From contig NZ_WWCU01000012.1 of the NCBI RefSeq assembly GCF_009857595.1, positions 62,001-126,000 of the forward strand: a stretch of 64,000 nucleotides of DNA, given 5' to 3'. Under the pieces are notes generated by a model that was given only the letters and a program-made list of their open reading frames with translations, was not told the origin of the DNA and ran no database searches. Each line of letters starts with the position of its first letter. Within the stretch, counting starts at the first letter, position 1. A program made the translations under genes and the position numbers. This stretch comes from Pseudoduganella aquatica (lineage in GTDB: Bacteria; Pseudomonadota; Gammaproteobacteria; Burkholderiales; Burkholderiaceae_D). This document shows positions 8,331 to 19,792 of this stretch, in pieces.

Positions 8331-10046
8331 TCATACGGGAAAAGCGGCCAGCGACGCCTGCTCGATGAAAGCCTGCAGCGCGTCCGGCGGCAGCGGCCTG
8401 CTGTACAGATAACCCTGGAACAGATGGCAGCCGCCCTCGCGTATCAGCTCCAGCTGCGCTTCCGTCTCCACGCCTTCGGCCATCACTTCGATGCGCAGCG
8501 CCTTGCCCAGCCCCGCGATGGTATGCACGATGGCCTTGCCATGGCGGCCGCTGTCCGCGTCCCACACAAAGGAGCGGTCTATCTTGAGCTGCTCCAGCGG
8601 CAGCCGGTGCAGATACGACAGCGAGGAATAGCCGGTGCCGAAATCGTCCAGCGAAAAGCCCACGCCCTCGGTCCGCAGCAGCTCCATGCGCGCTATCGTC
8701 GCTTCCACATCCTTCAGCAGCAGGCTCTCGGTCAGCTCCAGCTTGAGCCGGTCGGCGCGGGCGCCGGTCTCGGCCAACGCAGCCAGCACCTGCTCCACGA
8801 AGTCCGGCCGGTGGAACTGCTGCGCGCTCACGTTGACCGCCATGCGCAGCTGCGCAGTGCGCGCATCGTCCGCCCAGCGCGCCAACTGCGCGCAGGCGGT
8901 GCGCAGCACCCAGCTGCCGAGCGGGATGATGATGCCGGTTTCCTCGGTGAGCGCAATGAACTCGCCCGGCGGCACCATGCCGCGCTGCGGATGGCGCCAG
9001 CGCAGCAGCGCCTCGGCGCCCGTCATCTGGCGGCGCAGGTCGCACTGCGGCTGGTAGTGCAGCTCGAACTGGCCCTCGCCCAGCGCCTGCCGCAAGTCCG
9101 CCTCCAGCGCCGCGCGCGCCGCCACGCGCTGCTCCATGCCGGCCTCGAACCAGGTGCTGGTGTTGCGCCCCGCCGCCTTGGACTGGTACATGGCCAGGTC
9201 GGCCCGCTTCAGCACTTCCTCGATGCTGCCGCTGGTGCTGTCCAGAATGGTCACGCCCACGCTGGGCGTGCTGTAGTGCAGAACGCCGGCGATATCGAAG
9301 GGCAGGTCGAAGGCGTGCAGGACCTTGTCAGCCACTTCGCGCGCATGCAGCGCCGCCGCCTCGCCGCCCTCGCCCATCTCCTCCAGCAGCACCACAAACT
9401 CGTCGCCGCCGAAGCGCGCCACCGTGTCGCTGGAACGCACCGATTGCAGCAGGCGCTGGCCCACCTGCTGCAGCAGCATATCGCCCTTGTCATGTCCGCG
9501 CGCGTCGTTGACGGATTTGAAGTTGTCGAGATCGATGAACAGCACCGCTCCGCAATGCAGGGTGCGGCGGAAGCGCTCCAGCGCGCGGCCTATGCGGTCC
9601 ATCAGCAGCTGGCGGTTGGGCAGGCCGGTCAGGCGGTCGTAGAAAGCCAGCTGGTGGAACTCGGCCTCCTGCGCCTTGCGCGTGCTGATGTCGAGGAAGT
9701 AGATCGCCAGGCCCTCCTCCGAAGGATAGGCCCGCACCTCGGTCCACAAATCCAGCGGTGCGTAATATTCCTCGAACAGCACGGAAGTGCGCGTGGCGAT
9801 GGCGCGGTGGTAGGCCTGGTAATACGGCCCGCCCACCGCTTCCGGGAATTTCTCCCAGATGTTCATGCCGATGACTTCCTCACGCGTGCAGTGCAGCAGG
9901 CGTTCGGCTTCGCGGTTGATGAAGGTGAGGCGCCAGTCCCGGTCCAGCATCAGGAAGGCGTCGGAGATATTATCGAGAGTGCATGCGAGGAGCGCGCCCA
10001 GCCGCTGGGCATCCGCATCGGAACACGGCGGGCGCGGGTCGCTCAT
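8331..10046 (-). CDS. PAS-GGDEF-EAL cyclic-di-GMP signalling protein
   Basis: A 571-residue cytoplasmic protein with a PAS sensor domain (about residues 15-130), a GGDEF domain (about 140-305) and an EAL domain (about 315-565). The catalytic GGDEF is intact (ARFGGDEFVVLLEE) and is preceded by RSSD five residues upstream, which fits the RxxD inhibitory site for c-di-GMP. The EAL domain keeps EALLRW, ELTES, DDFGTGYSS and KIDRSFV, so both synthesis and hydrolysis look chemically possible. The ATG at 10044-10046 overlaps the stop of the amidohydrolase gene (ATGA), which couples this signalling gene to the pyrimidine-degradation operon. No membrane segment is seen. The PAS ligand is unknown. Confidence 0.92.
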   Translation of the reverse strand: MSDPRPPCSDADAQRLGALLACTLDNISDAFLMLDRDWRLTFINREAERLLHCTREEVIGMNIWEKFPEAVGGPYYQAYHRAIATRTSVLFEEYYAPLDLWTEVRAYPSEEGLAIYFLDISTRKAQEAEFHQLAFYDRLTGLPNRQLLMDRIGRALERFRRTLHCGAVLFIDLDNFKSVNDARGHDKGDMLLQQVGQRLLQSVRSSDTVARFGGDEFVVLLEEMGEGGEAAALHAREVADKVLHAFDLPFDIAGVLHYSTPSVGVTILDSTSGSIEEVLKRADLAMYQSKAAGRNTSTWFEAGMEQRVAARAALEADLRQALGEGQFELHYQPQCDLRRQMTGAEALLRWRHPQRGMVPPGEFIALTEETGIIIPLGSWVLRTACAQLARWADDARTAQLRMAVNVSAQQFHRPDFVEQVLAALAETGARADRLKLELTESLLLKDVEATIARMELLRTEGVGFSLDDFGTGYSSLSYLHRLPLEQLKIDRSFVWDADSGRHGKAIVHTIAGLGKALRIEVMAEGVETEAQLELIREGGCHLFQGYLYSRPLPPDALQAFIEQASLAAFPV

Positions 10047-11281
10047 TGCATGGCTCTTGCCCTCTCCAGCATGGCGTGCAGCAGCACGTTGCAGCCGGCT
10101 TCGAGGTGCTCGGGTTTCGCATCCTCGATTTCGTTGTGGCTGATCCCGTCCTTGCACGGAACGAAGATCATGCCGGCCGGCGCCACGCGCGCGGCATAGA
10201 TCGCGTCATGTCCCGCACCGGAGACCACGTCCATGGTGGAGTATCCCAGGCTGGCCGTCGCGCTGCGCACCGCCTCCACGCAGTCCGGATGGAAGGGACA
10301 CGGCGGATAATAGGAAACGCGCTCGATCTTGATGCCGAGCCTAGTCTCCTGGCGGGTTTTTTCGATAAAGGCCAACATTTCCTCGTGCATGGTGTTGAGC
10401 AGCTCATCATTCACATTGCGCAAATCTATACTGAATTTTACCTCGCCCGGGATGACGTTGCGGCTATTTGGGAAAACCTGCATCATGCCCACCGTGCCCC
10501 GGCCATAAGGAGGGTAGCGGTTTGCTATCGAAACGACTTCCTGGATGATGCGGGTGGACACCTGCATCGCATCCTTCCGCAGATGCATGGGCGTCGGCCC
10601 GGCGTGCGCTTCCATGCCGGTGACGGTGCAGTCGTACCAGGACAGCCCCATCACCGCGGGCACCACGCCGATCACCTTGCCCTCGTCCTCCAGCACCGGG
10701 CCTTGCTCGATGTGGGTCTCGAAATAAGCGCCGATGGGATGCTGGCCCGGCACCTGGTCGCCCTTATAGCCTATGCGCTCCAGTTCCTCGCCCACCGTCT
10801 TGCCGTCCACGTCCCTGGCGGCGTACGCGTGCTCCAGCGTGAAGGCGCCGCAGAACACGCCGGAGCCCATCATCACCGGCACGAAACGCGAGCCCTCCTC
10901 GTTGGTCCAGAACGCCACCTCGATGGGCGCCTCGGTCTGCACGCCGTGGTCGTTCAATGTGCGCACCACCTCTATGCCGGCCAGCACGCCGTAATTGCCG
11001 TCGAATTTGCCGCCGGTGGGCTGGGTGTCGATATGGCTGCCCGTCATGATGGGCGGCAGCGCGTTGTTGCGGCCGTCGCGGCGCATGAACACATTGCCGA
11101 TCTGGTCGATGGTGATGCTCATGCCGGCTTCCTTCGCCCAGCCAACCACCAGGTCGCGGCCCTGCTTGTCCAGGTCCGTCAGGGTCAGGCGCTTGACGCC
11201 GCCCTTTTCCGTCGCGCCGATCTTGGCCAGTTCCATCAGCGAGGCCCACAGGCGGTCGCCGTTTACACGCAATTCGTTCAT
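10043..11281 (-). CDS. N-carbamoyl-beta-alanine amidohydrolase (M20-family, beta-ureidopropionase type)
   Basis: A 412-residue Zn-dependent hydrolase of the allantoate/N-carbamoyl amino acid amidohydrolase family (M20). The metal-site motifs are present: GSHIDT, GGKFDGNYGV, TNEEGSRF, FETHIEQGP and GAGHDA. In context it should hydrolyse N-carbamoyl-beta-alanine to beta-alanine, CO2 and ammonia, the third step of reductive pyrimidine breakdown. The start at 11281 follows a good ribosome site (TAAGGAGTC on the minus strand, about 11286-11294); the extra upstream frame is unsupported. It is directly downstream of dihydropyrimidinase across one intergenic repeat. Confidence 0.93.
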   Translation of the reverse strand: MNELRVNGDRLWASLMELAKIGATEKGGVKRLTLTDLDKQGRDLVVGWAKEAGMSITIDQIGNVFMRRDGRNNALPPIMTGSHIDTQPTGGKFDGNYGVLAGIEVVRTLNDHGVQTEAPIEVAFWTNEEGSRFVPVMMGSGVFCGAFTLEHAYAARDVDGKTVGEELERIGYKGDQVPGQHPIGAYFETHIEQGPVLEDEGKVIGVVPAVMGLSWYDCTVTGMEAHAGPTPMHLRKDAMQVSTRIIQEVVSIANRYPPYGRGTVGMMQVFPNSRNVIPGEVKFSIDLRNVNDELLNTMHEEMLAFIEKTRQETRLGIKIERVSYYPPCPFHPDCVEAVRSATASLGYSTMDVVSGAGHDAIYAARVAPAGMIFVPCKDGISHNEIEDAKPEHLEAGCNVLLHAMLERARAMQ

Positions 11282-11337
11282 ATCAGACTCCTTAGATGCT
11301 TGTGATCGGTTTGACGGCTCACGCCGCATGCGGCTCC

Positions 11338-12792
<1,455 letters not shown>

Positions 12793-14277
12793 CTACGGTT
12801 GTGCGGCCGGCCGCAGCGCTGCGGGCGCGCGGCCCTTCATCATGACGCCGTAGACCAGCGCCGAGATGGCAATGCCGACAAACCAGGCATAGGTATAAAT
12901 CGTTTTGAACACATCGGCCACGCCGGGGAAGGACGCCGGGAAGGCGGCGTTCAGGAAGCCGGGAATATTCGGCGCCACGCCCACGATGAAGGCGGCGATG
13001 GCCGCAAGGTTCCAGCCGCTGCCATAGGAATACTGGCCGTCTTCGCGGTAGAGCTGCTCCACGTTGAGTTCCGTCTTGCGGATGAAGTAGTAATCGATGA
13101 TGAGGATGCCCGCGATGGGACCGAGCAGCGCCGAGTAGCCGATCAGCCAGGTGAAGATATAGCCCTGGGTGGACTCCAGCAGCTTCCACGGCATCATGAC
13201 GATGGCAATGGAGGCGGTGAGATAGCCGCCCGCGCGGTAGCTGATGCGCTTGGGCGCCAGCGCGGAAAAGTCATACGCAGGCCCCACCAGGTTGGCGGCC
13301 AGGTTCACGCTGACGGTGTCGATCAGCAGTATCACCAGCGCCACCAGCACGGCCACGCCGGTCATGCGGCTGGCCAGGTCCACCGGGTCCCAGATCGCTT
13401 TGCCGTACAGAACCACCGTTGCCGACGTGACGATCACCGCGAGCGCGGCCAGCAGGCCCATAGGCACAGGCAGGCCCACGGTCTGGCCGACCAGCTGGTC
13501 GCGCTGGGTCTTGGCGAAGCGGGTGAAGTCCGGGATGTTCAGCGCCAGCGTGGCCCAGAAGCCTACCATGGCCGTCAGCGAGGGCCAGAAGGTGGACCAG
13601 AACTGGCCGGCCTTCTTGCCGCCTTCCACGAATTGCGAAGGCTGGTCCAGCAGCGGGCCGAAGCCGCCCGCCTTCTGGTAGACCCAGCCGAGCAGAACGA
13701 AGCAGATCAGGATTTTCAGCGGCGCGGTGTAGGTCTCCAGTTTGCGGATGGCGTCCATGCCGTGAACGATGTACCAGAACTGGATGGCCCAGAAGGCCAG
13801 GAAGCACAGCAGCTGCATGCCGTTGATGCCCAGGCCGGCGATCTTGGCGCCGCCGATCTCGCCGCCCAGCAGCACGCCGATCAGCGTGTAGATCATCTGG
13901 CCGCCGAACCAGGTCTGGATGCCGTACCAGCCGCAGGCGACGATGGCGCGCATCAGCGCCGGCAGCCGCGCGCCGGAAGTGCCGAAGGAGGCGCGCGCCA
14001 GCACGGCGTACGGGATGCCGTACTTGGTGCCGGCGTGGCCGATGGCCAGCATGGGCAGCAGGACGATGGCATTGGCGAGGAACACCGTGAAGACGGCCTG
14101 GTAGGCGGACATGCCGCCTTCGATCAGGCTGGCCGACAAGGTGTAGGCCGGGATGCACATCACCATGCCGACCCACAGGGCGGCAAAGTGGTACCAGCGC
14201 CAGGTGCGCTGCGCGGCGCTGGTGGGCGCCAGGTCTTCGTTCCAGAGTTGGGTGCTGCCGGACAAGTCATTGCTCAC
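12793..14277 (-). CDS. NCS1-family nucleobase permease
   Basis: A 494-residue membrane transporter of the nucleobase:cation symporter-1 family (uracil, allantoin, hydantoin or cytosine carriers), with about 12 hydrophobic segments. Family landmarks include an N-terminal cytoplasmic region rich in polar residues, the segment resembling CIPAYTLSASLIEGGMSAYQ in TM1, ACGWYGIQTWFGGQ in TM3 and GILIIDYYFIRKTELN near residue 415. Embedded between preA and dihydropyrimidinase, it most likely imports uracil, thymine or a dihydropyrimidine/hydantoin as pathway substrate. Ligand specificity cannot be fixed by eye. Confidence 0.9.
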   Translation of the reverse strand: MSNDLSGSTQLWNEDLAPTSAAQRTWRWYHFAALWVGMVMCIPAYTLSASLIEGGMSAYQAVFTVFLANAIVLLPMLAIGHAGTKYGIPYAVLARASFGTSGARLPALMRAIVACGWYGIQTWFGGQMIYTLIGVLLGGEIGGAKIAGLGINGMQLLCFLAFWAIQFWYIVHGMDAIRKLETYTAPLKILICFVLLGWVYQKAGGFGPLLDQPSQFVEGGKKAGQFWSTFWPSLTAMVGFWATLALNIPDFTRFAKTQRDQLVGQTVGLPVPMGLLAALAVIVTSATVVLYGKAIWDPVDLASRMTGVAVLVALVILLIDTVSVNLAANLVGPAYDFSALAPKRISYRAGGYLTASIAIVMMPWKLLESTQGYIFTWLIGYSALLGPIAGILIIDYYFIRKTELNVEQLYREDGQYSYGSGWNLAAIAAFIVGVAPNIPGFLNAAFPASFPGVADVFKTIYTYAWFVGIAISALVYGVMMKGRAPAALRPAAQP

Positions 14278-14307
14278 TGCATCTCTCCCGGGAAGTTGCG
14301 GCTTATT

Positions 14308-14391
14308 GGCGGGTTACGAGCTTCGCTCTAACCCGCCCTACGTCGCCTGGTGATTCGTAGGGCGGGGTTAGGCGGCACGCCGTAACCCGCC
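14308..14391. repeat. Inverted pair of REP-like palindromes
   Basis: Two units, 14308-14342 and 14356-14391, in opposite orientation with the common arms GGCGGGTTACG / CTAACCCGCCCTACG. They fill almost the whole gap between preA and the NCS1 permease gene, inside what looks like one operon, so they may modulate expression of the distal genes. Confidence 0.85.
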
Positions 14392-14396
14392 ATATC

Positions 14397-15677
14397 TTAC
14401 GCGGCTTTGACCTCGCGGCGCGGGTTGCGCGGGTCCTGCGTCCAATTCATGTAGGGCTTGCCGGTATCCTGCGGCACCATGGTGATGCAGCCCTGCACGG
14501 GACAGGTGATTTCGCACAGGTTGCAGCCCACGCATTCCTCCTTGATCACCTCGTAGGTTCGCACGCCCGCCGCATCGATCAGCTGCGCAATGGACTGGTG
14601 CGAGGTGTCCTCGCAGGCCACGTAGCAGCGGCCGCATTTGATGCAGTCGTCCTGGTTGATCTGCGCAATCACCTGGTAGTTCATGTCCAGGTATTTCCAG
14701 TCCGTGGTGTTCGGCACCGCCTTGCCCATGAACTCGCCGATGTTCTTGTAGCCCTTCTCGTCCATCCAGCGCGACAGGCCGTCCTTCATCTCCTCCACGA
14801 TGCGGAAGCCGTGCAGCATGGCCGCCGTGCACACCTGCACGCAGCCCGCGCCCAGCGCGATGAACTCGGCCGCGTCCTGCCAGTTGCCGATGCCGCCTAT
14901 GCCGGAAATCGGCAAGCCCTTGGTCTGCGGATCGCGCGCGATCTCGGCCACCATGTTCAGCGCGATCGGCTTGACCGCCGAACCGCAGTAGCCGCCGTGC
15001 GTGCTGGCGTTGCCGACGGCGGGGAAGGCCACCATGCGGTCCAGGTCCAGGTGGGTGATGGAGTTGATGGTGTTGATCAGCGATACCGCATCCGCCCCGC
15101 CGTTGTGGGCGGCGCGTGCAGGCGCCCGCACGTCGGTGATGTTGGGCGTGAGTTTCACGATCACCGGCAGCTTGGTGTGCGTCTTGCACCAGCGCGTCAC
15201 CATTTCAACGTACTCGGGCACCTGGCCCACGGCCGCGCCCATGCCGCGTTCCGGCATGCCGTGCGGGCAGCCGAAGTTCAGCTCGATGCCGTCCGCGCCG
15301 GTGGCTTCCACCAGCGGCAGGATGTCGGCCCACAGCTTCTCCTCGCAAGGCAGCATCAGCGACACCACGATGGCACGGTCCGGCCAGGCTTTCTTCACCT
15401 CCGTGATTTCGCGCAGGTTGATCTCAAGCGAGCGGTCGGTAATCAGCTCGATATTGTTGAAGCCCAGGACTTCGCGGTTCTTGCCGTAGTGCGCCGAATA
15501 GCGCGACGATACATTGACGGCGGCCGGGTCTTCGCCCAGCGTTTTCCACACCACGCCGCCCCACCCTGCCTCGAATGCGCGCACCACGTTGTAAGCCTTG
15601 TCGGTCGGCGGCGCGGAAGCCAGCCAGAACGGGTTGGGCGATTTGATGCCGCAGAAACTTACGCTCAGATCGGCCAT
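14397..15677 (-). CDS. preA: NAD-dependent dihydropyrimidine dehydrogenase, subunit PreA
   Basis: A 426-residue subunit that reduces uracil or thymine to the 5,6-dihydro form. It combines an FMN-binding TIM-barrel like class-1 dihydroorotate dehydrogenase (about residues 1-310, with LNFGCPHGMPERGMGAA and the active-site style loop SLINTINSITHLDL) and a C-terminal two-cluster ferredoxin domain. The eight cluster cysteines are in CIKCGRCYVAC and CVGCNLCEITCPVQGC. The ATG at 15675-15677 shares one base with the preT stop (TAATG), so the subunits are translationally coupled. Length matches E. coli PreA (about 411). Confidence 0.96.
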   Translation of the reverse strand: MADLSVSFCGIKSPNPFWLASAPPTDKAYNVVRAFEAGWGGVVWKTLGEDPAAVNVSSRYSAHYGKNREVLGFNNIELITDRSLEINLREITEVKKAWPDRAIVVSLMLPCEEKLWADILPLVEATGADGIELNFGCPHGMPERGMGAAVGQVPEYVEMVTRWCKTHTKLPVIVKLTPNITDVRAPARAAHNGGADAVSLINTINSITHLDLDRMVAFPAVGNASTHGGYCGSAVKPIALNMVAEIARDPQTKGLPISGIGGIGNWQDAAEFIALGAGCVQVCTAAMLHGFRIVEEMKDGLSRWMDEKGYKNIGEFMGKAVPNTTDWKYLDMNYQVIAQINQDDCIKCGRCYVACEDTSHQSIAQLIDAAGVRTYEVIKEECVGCNLCEITCPVQGCITMVPQDTGKPYMNWTQDPRNPRREVKAA

Positions 15678-17044
15678 TATGCAGCCTCCACTTTCAGAAG
15701 TATGTCTTGATGTATCGCTTGCGCGGCCAGCTTCCCGTGCTGCACCGCCTGCACCGTCAGGTCCTGCCCCGGCGCCACGCAGTCGCCGCCGGCATACACG
15801 CCGGGCACCACGGTGCGGTAGAACTCGTCCACGTGGATCTTGTCGCCGTCGCGCGCAATGGTGGACGCCATCGGGTCCGACAGGCTGGCGCCGTCCAGGC
15901 TCTGGCCGATGGCCTTGAACACCGCGTCGGCCGGCAGCTCGAAGGTGATGCCCGTGCCTTTCAATTTGCCGTTGTCCAGCACCGTGTTCTCGAAACGCAT
16001 GCCGCACACACGGCCGTCTCCGTCCAGCAGTACCCGCTGCGGCGCGGCCCAGGTACGCATGCGCACCTGGTTGGCCTTGGCGATCTCCTGCTCGTGGTGG
16101 GTGGCGCTCATGTCGTCGAAGCCGCGGCGGTACACCAGCGTCACTTCCTCCGCGCCCAGGCGCTGGATCTGCACCGCCATATCGACGGCGGTGTTGCCCG
16201 CGCCGATGACGATGGCGCGGCGCGGCACACGCAGCTTGCTCAGGTCATCCGCCTGGCGCAGCTCGGAGATATAGTCCACGGCGGCCAGCAGGCCGGGCGC
16301 TTCCTCTCCGGTCAAACCCAGCGCGCGGCTGGCGCCCAGGCCCAGGCCCAGGAACACCGCGTCATATTGCGCGTGCAGGTCTTTAAGCTGCACGTTGCCG
16401 CCCAGCGTCTGGCCGTGGCGCACTTCGATTCCGCCTATGCCGAGCAGGAACTCCACTTCCTTCTGAGCGTAGTCGTTGGTCAGCTTGTACTTGGCGATGC
16501 CGTATTCATTCAGGCCGCCGGATTTCTCCTGCGCCTCGTAGATCACCACGTCGTTGCCCAGCATTGCCAGGCGGTGCGCGCAGGACAGGCCTGCGGGGCC
16601 TGCGCCCACCACGGCGATGGTCTTGCCGGTGGACGGCGCGCGCTGGAAGGGATGGTCCTTCAGCGTCATGTTGTCGAGCGCGTAGCGCTGCAGCAGGCCG
16701 ATTTTCACCGGCTGGCCTTCGGCGTCGTCGTTGCGTACGCAGGCGTCCTCGCACAGGATTTCGGTGGGACAGACGCGCGAGCAGCTGCCGCCCAGGATGT
16801 TCTGCTTGAGGATGCCGACCGCCGCGCCGTTCACGTTGTGGTCGTGGATGTTGCGGATGAAGCTGGCCACGTCGATCTCGGATGGGCAGATGCGGGTGCA
16901 CGGCGCGTCGTAGCAGTACAGGCAGCGCGCGCTCTCTATCGCGGCCTGGCGCGCGTTCAGCGGCGGCGCCAGGTCGGTGAAGTGTTCGCCCAACTCGGCG
17001 TTCGTGGCTTTGGGCTGCGGTAGGTGTGTGAGTGTGGCGATCAT
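15677..17044 (-). CDS. preT: NAD-dependent dihydropyrimidine dehydrogenase, subunit PreT
   Basis: A 455-residue flavoprotein subunit that passes electrons from NADH to PreA. It has N-terminal iron-sulfur cysteines (CLYCYDAPCTRICP and CSRVCPTEILCEDAC, residues about 40-105), an FAD Rossmann motif VVGAGPAGLSC near residue 147 and a nucleotide motif VIGAGNTAVDMA near residue 285. A second FAD contact lies at GVYAGGDC near residue 418. This is the GltB-small-subunit/DPYD N-terminal architecture. It is followed immediately by preA and preceded by the semialdehyde dehydrogenase with a 61-base gap. The pair forms the committed step of reductive pyrimidine catabolism. Confidence 0.95.
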   Translation of the reverse strand: MIATLTHLPQPKATNAELGEHFTDLAPPLNARQAAIESARCLYCYDAPCTRICPSEIDVASFIRNIHDHNVNGAAVGILKQNILGGSCSRVCPTEILCEDACVRNDDAEGQPVKIGLLQRYALDNMTLKDHPFQRAPSTGKTIAVVGAGPAGLSCAHRLAMLGNDVVIYEAQEKSGGLNEYGIAKYKLTNDYAQKEVEFLLGIGGIEVRHGQTLGGNVQLKDLHAQYDAVFLGLGLGASRALGLTGEEAPGLLAAVDYISELRQADDLSKLRVPRRAIVIGAGNTAVDMAVQIQRLGAEEVTLVYRRGFDDMSATHHEQEIAKANQVRMRTWAAPQRVLLDGDGRVCGMRFENTVLDNGKLKGTGITFELPADAVFKAIGQSLDGASLSDPMASTIARDGDKIHVDEFYRTVVPGVYAGGDCVAPGQDLTVQAVQHGKLAAQAIHQDILLKVEAA

Positions 17045-17105
17045 GTTTTTAATCCCAAGGAAAATTCTGAAGTCAGCCCCGTGAGGCTGGCCTCGGCAGT
17101 CAAAG

Positions 17106-18608
<1,503 letters not shown>

Positions 18609-18622
18609 GCTGCTTGCTCCGG

Positions 18623-19738
18623 TCAGGCCAACAGGGAGTCGGCCGAAATATAGGGGTAGCCCAGGCCATGCGCCACCGCTTCATAGGTGACATGGCCCTG
18701 GCATACGTTCAATCCGTTCTTCAAATGCGGGTTCGCCTGCAGCGCGCGTTTCCAGCCCTTGTCGGCCAGCGCCACGGCGTGCGCGATGGTGGCGTTGTTC
18801 AGCGCGAAGGTAGACGTGCGCGCCACCGCGCCCGGCATGTTCGCCACGCAGTAATGCACCACGCCGTCCACGATAAAGGTGGGCTGCTCGTGCGTGGTGG
18901 CGTGCGATGTTTCGAAGCAGCCGCCCTGGTCGATGGCCACGTCCACCACCACCGCGCCCTTCTTCATGCGCGAGATCATGTCCCTGGTCACCAGCTTGGG
19001 CGCGGCCGCGCCGGGCACCAGCACGCCGCCTATCACCAGGTCCGCGTCCAGCACCGCTTCTTCGATGGTGTGCGCGTTGGAATACATGGTGGAGACGCGG
19101 TTGCCGAACACCAGGTCCAGCTGGCGCAGGCGGTCCACGCTTTTGTCGAGGACCGTTACGCGCGCACCCATGCCCACTGCGATCTGCAGCGCATTGGTGC
19201 CCACCACGCCGGCGCCGATAATGGCCACGTGGCCCGGCGCCACGCCCGGCACGCCGCCCAGCAGCAGGCCCATGCCGCCCTTGGATTTCTCCAGGTGCGC
19301 GGCGCCGGCCTGGATGGACATGCGGCCCGCCACTTCGCTCATCGGCGCCAGCAGCGGCAAGCCGCCGTTCGCGCCGGTGATGGTTTCATACGCCAGGCAG
19401 ACCGCGCCGGATTTCACCAGCGCGCGGGTCTGCTCAGGGTCCGGCGCCAGGTGCAGATAGGTGTACAGGATCTGGCCTTCGCGCAGCATGGCGCACTCCT
19501 GCGGCTGCGGCTCCTTCACTTTGACGATCATCTCCGCGCGGGCGAAGATTTCTGCCGCCGTATCGATAATGGAAGCGCCCGAGCCTTCGTACATCGAGTC
19601 GGTCAGACCGATGGCCGCGCCTGCGTTTTTTTGCACCAGAACCTGGTGTCCGCGCAGGACCAGCTCTTTCACGCTGGCCGGGGTAAGGCCAACGCGCGAT
19701 TCCTGATTTTTGATCTCTTTCGGTACGCCTACCAGCAT
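18623..19738 (-). CDS. ald: Alanine dehydrogenase
   Basis: A 371-residue NAD-dependent L-alanine dehydrogenase: [20 protein letters not shown] at the N-terminus with the family's pyruvate-binding Arg and Lys, catalytic His in YTYLHLAPD near residue 95, and a Rossmann NAD site [17 protein letters not shown] near residue 170. In this operon it has a clear logical role. The neighbouring beta-alanine aminotransferase turns pyruvate into L-alanine, and Ald regenerates pyruvate while releasing ammonia. That would make the pathway self-sustaining in amino acceptor (inference from context). Confidence 0.95.
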   Translation of the reverse strand: MLVGVPKEIKNQESRVGLTPASVKELVLRGHQVLVQKNAGAAIGLTDSMYEGSGASIIDTAAEIFARAEMIVKVKEPQPQECAMLREGQILYTYLHLAPDPEQTRALVKSGAVCLAYETITGANGGLPLLAPMSEVAGRMSIQAGAAHLEKSKGGMGLLLGGVPGVAPGHVAIIGAGVVGTNALQIAVGMGARVTVLDKSVDRLRQLDLVFGNRVSTMYSNAHTIEEAVLDADLVIGGVLVPGAAAPKLVTRDMISRMKKGAVVVDVAIDQGGCFETSHATTHEQPTFIVDGVVHYCVANMPGAVARTSTFALNNATIAHAVALADKGWKRALQANPHLKNGLNVCQGHVTYEAVAHGLGYPYISADSLLA

Positions 19739-19759
19739 GGCTGTCTCCTTTTAGATTCT

Positions 19760-19787
19760 GGGGTCAGACCCGATGGGGTCTGACCCC
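19760..19787. repeat. GGGGTCAGACCC inverted repeat (hairpin)
   Basis: A 12-base stem (GGGGTCAGACCC at 19760-19771 and GGGTCTGACCCC at 19776-19787) with a 4-base loop, lying between ald and the aminotransferase gene. The same hairpin with a 3-base loop recurs at 29884-29910, so it is a second repeat family distinct from the CGTAGGGCGGG palindromes. Confidence 0.8.
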
Positions 19788-19792
19788 TGCCT

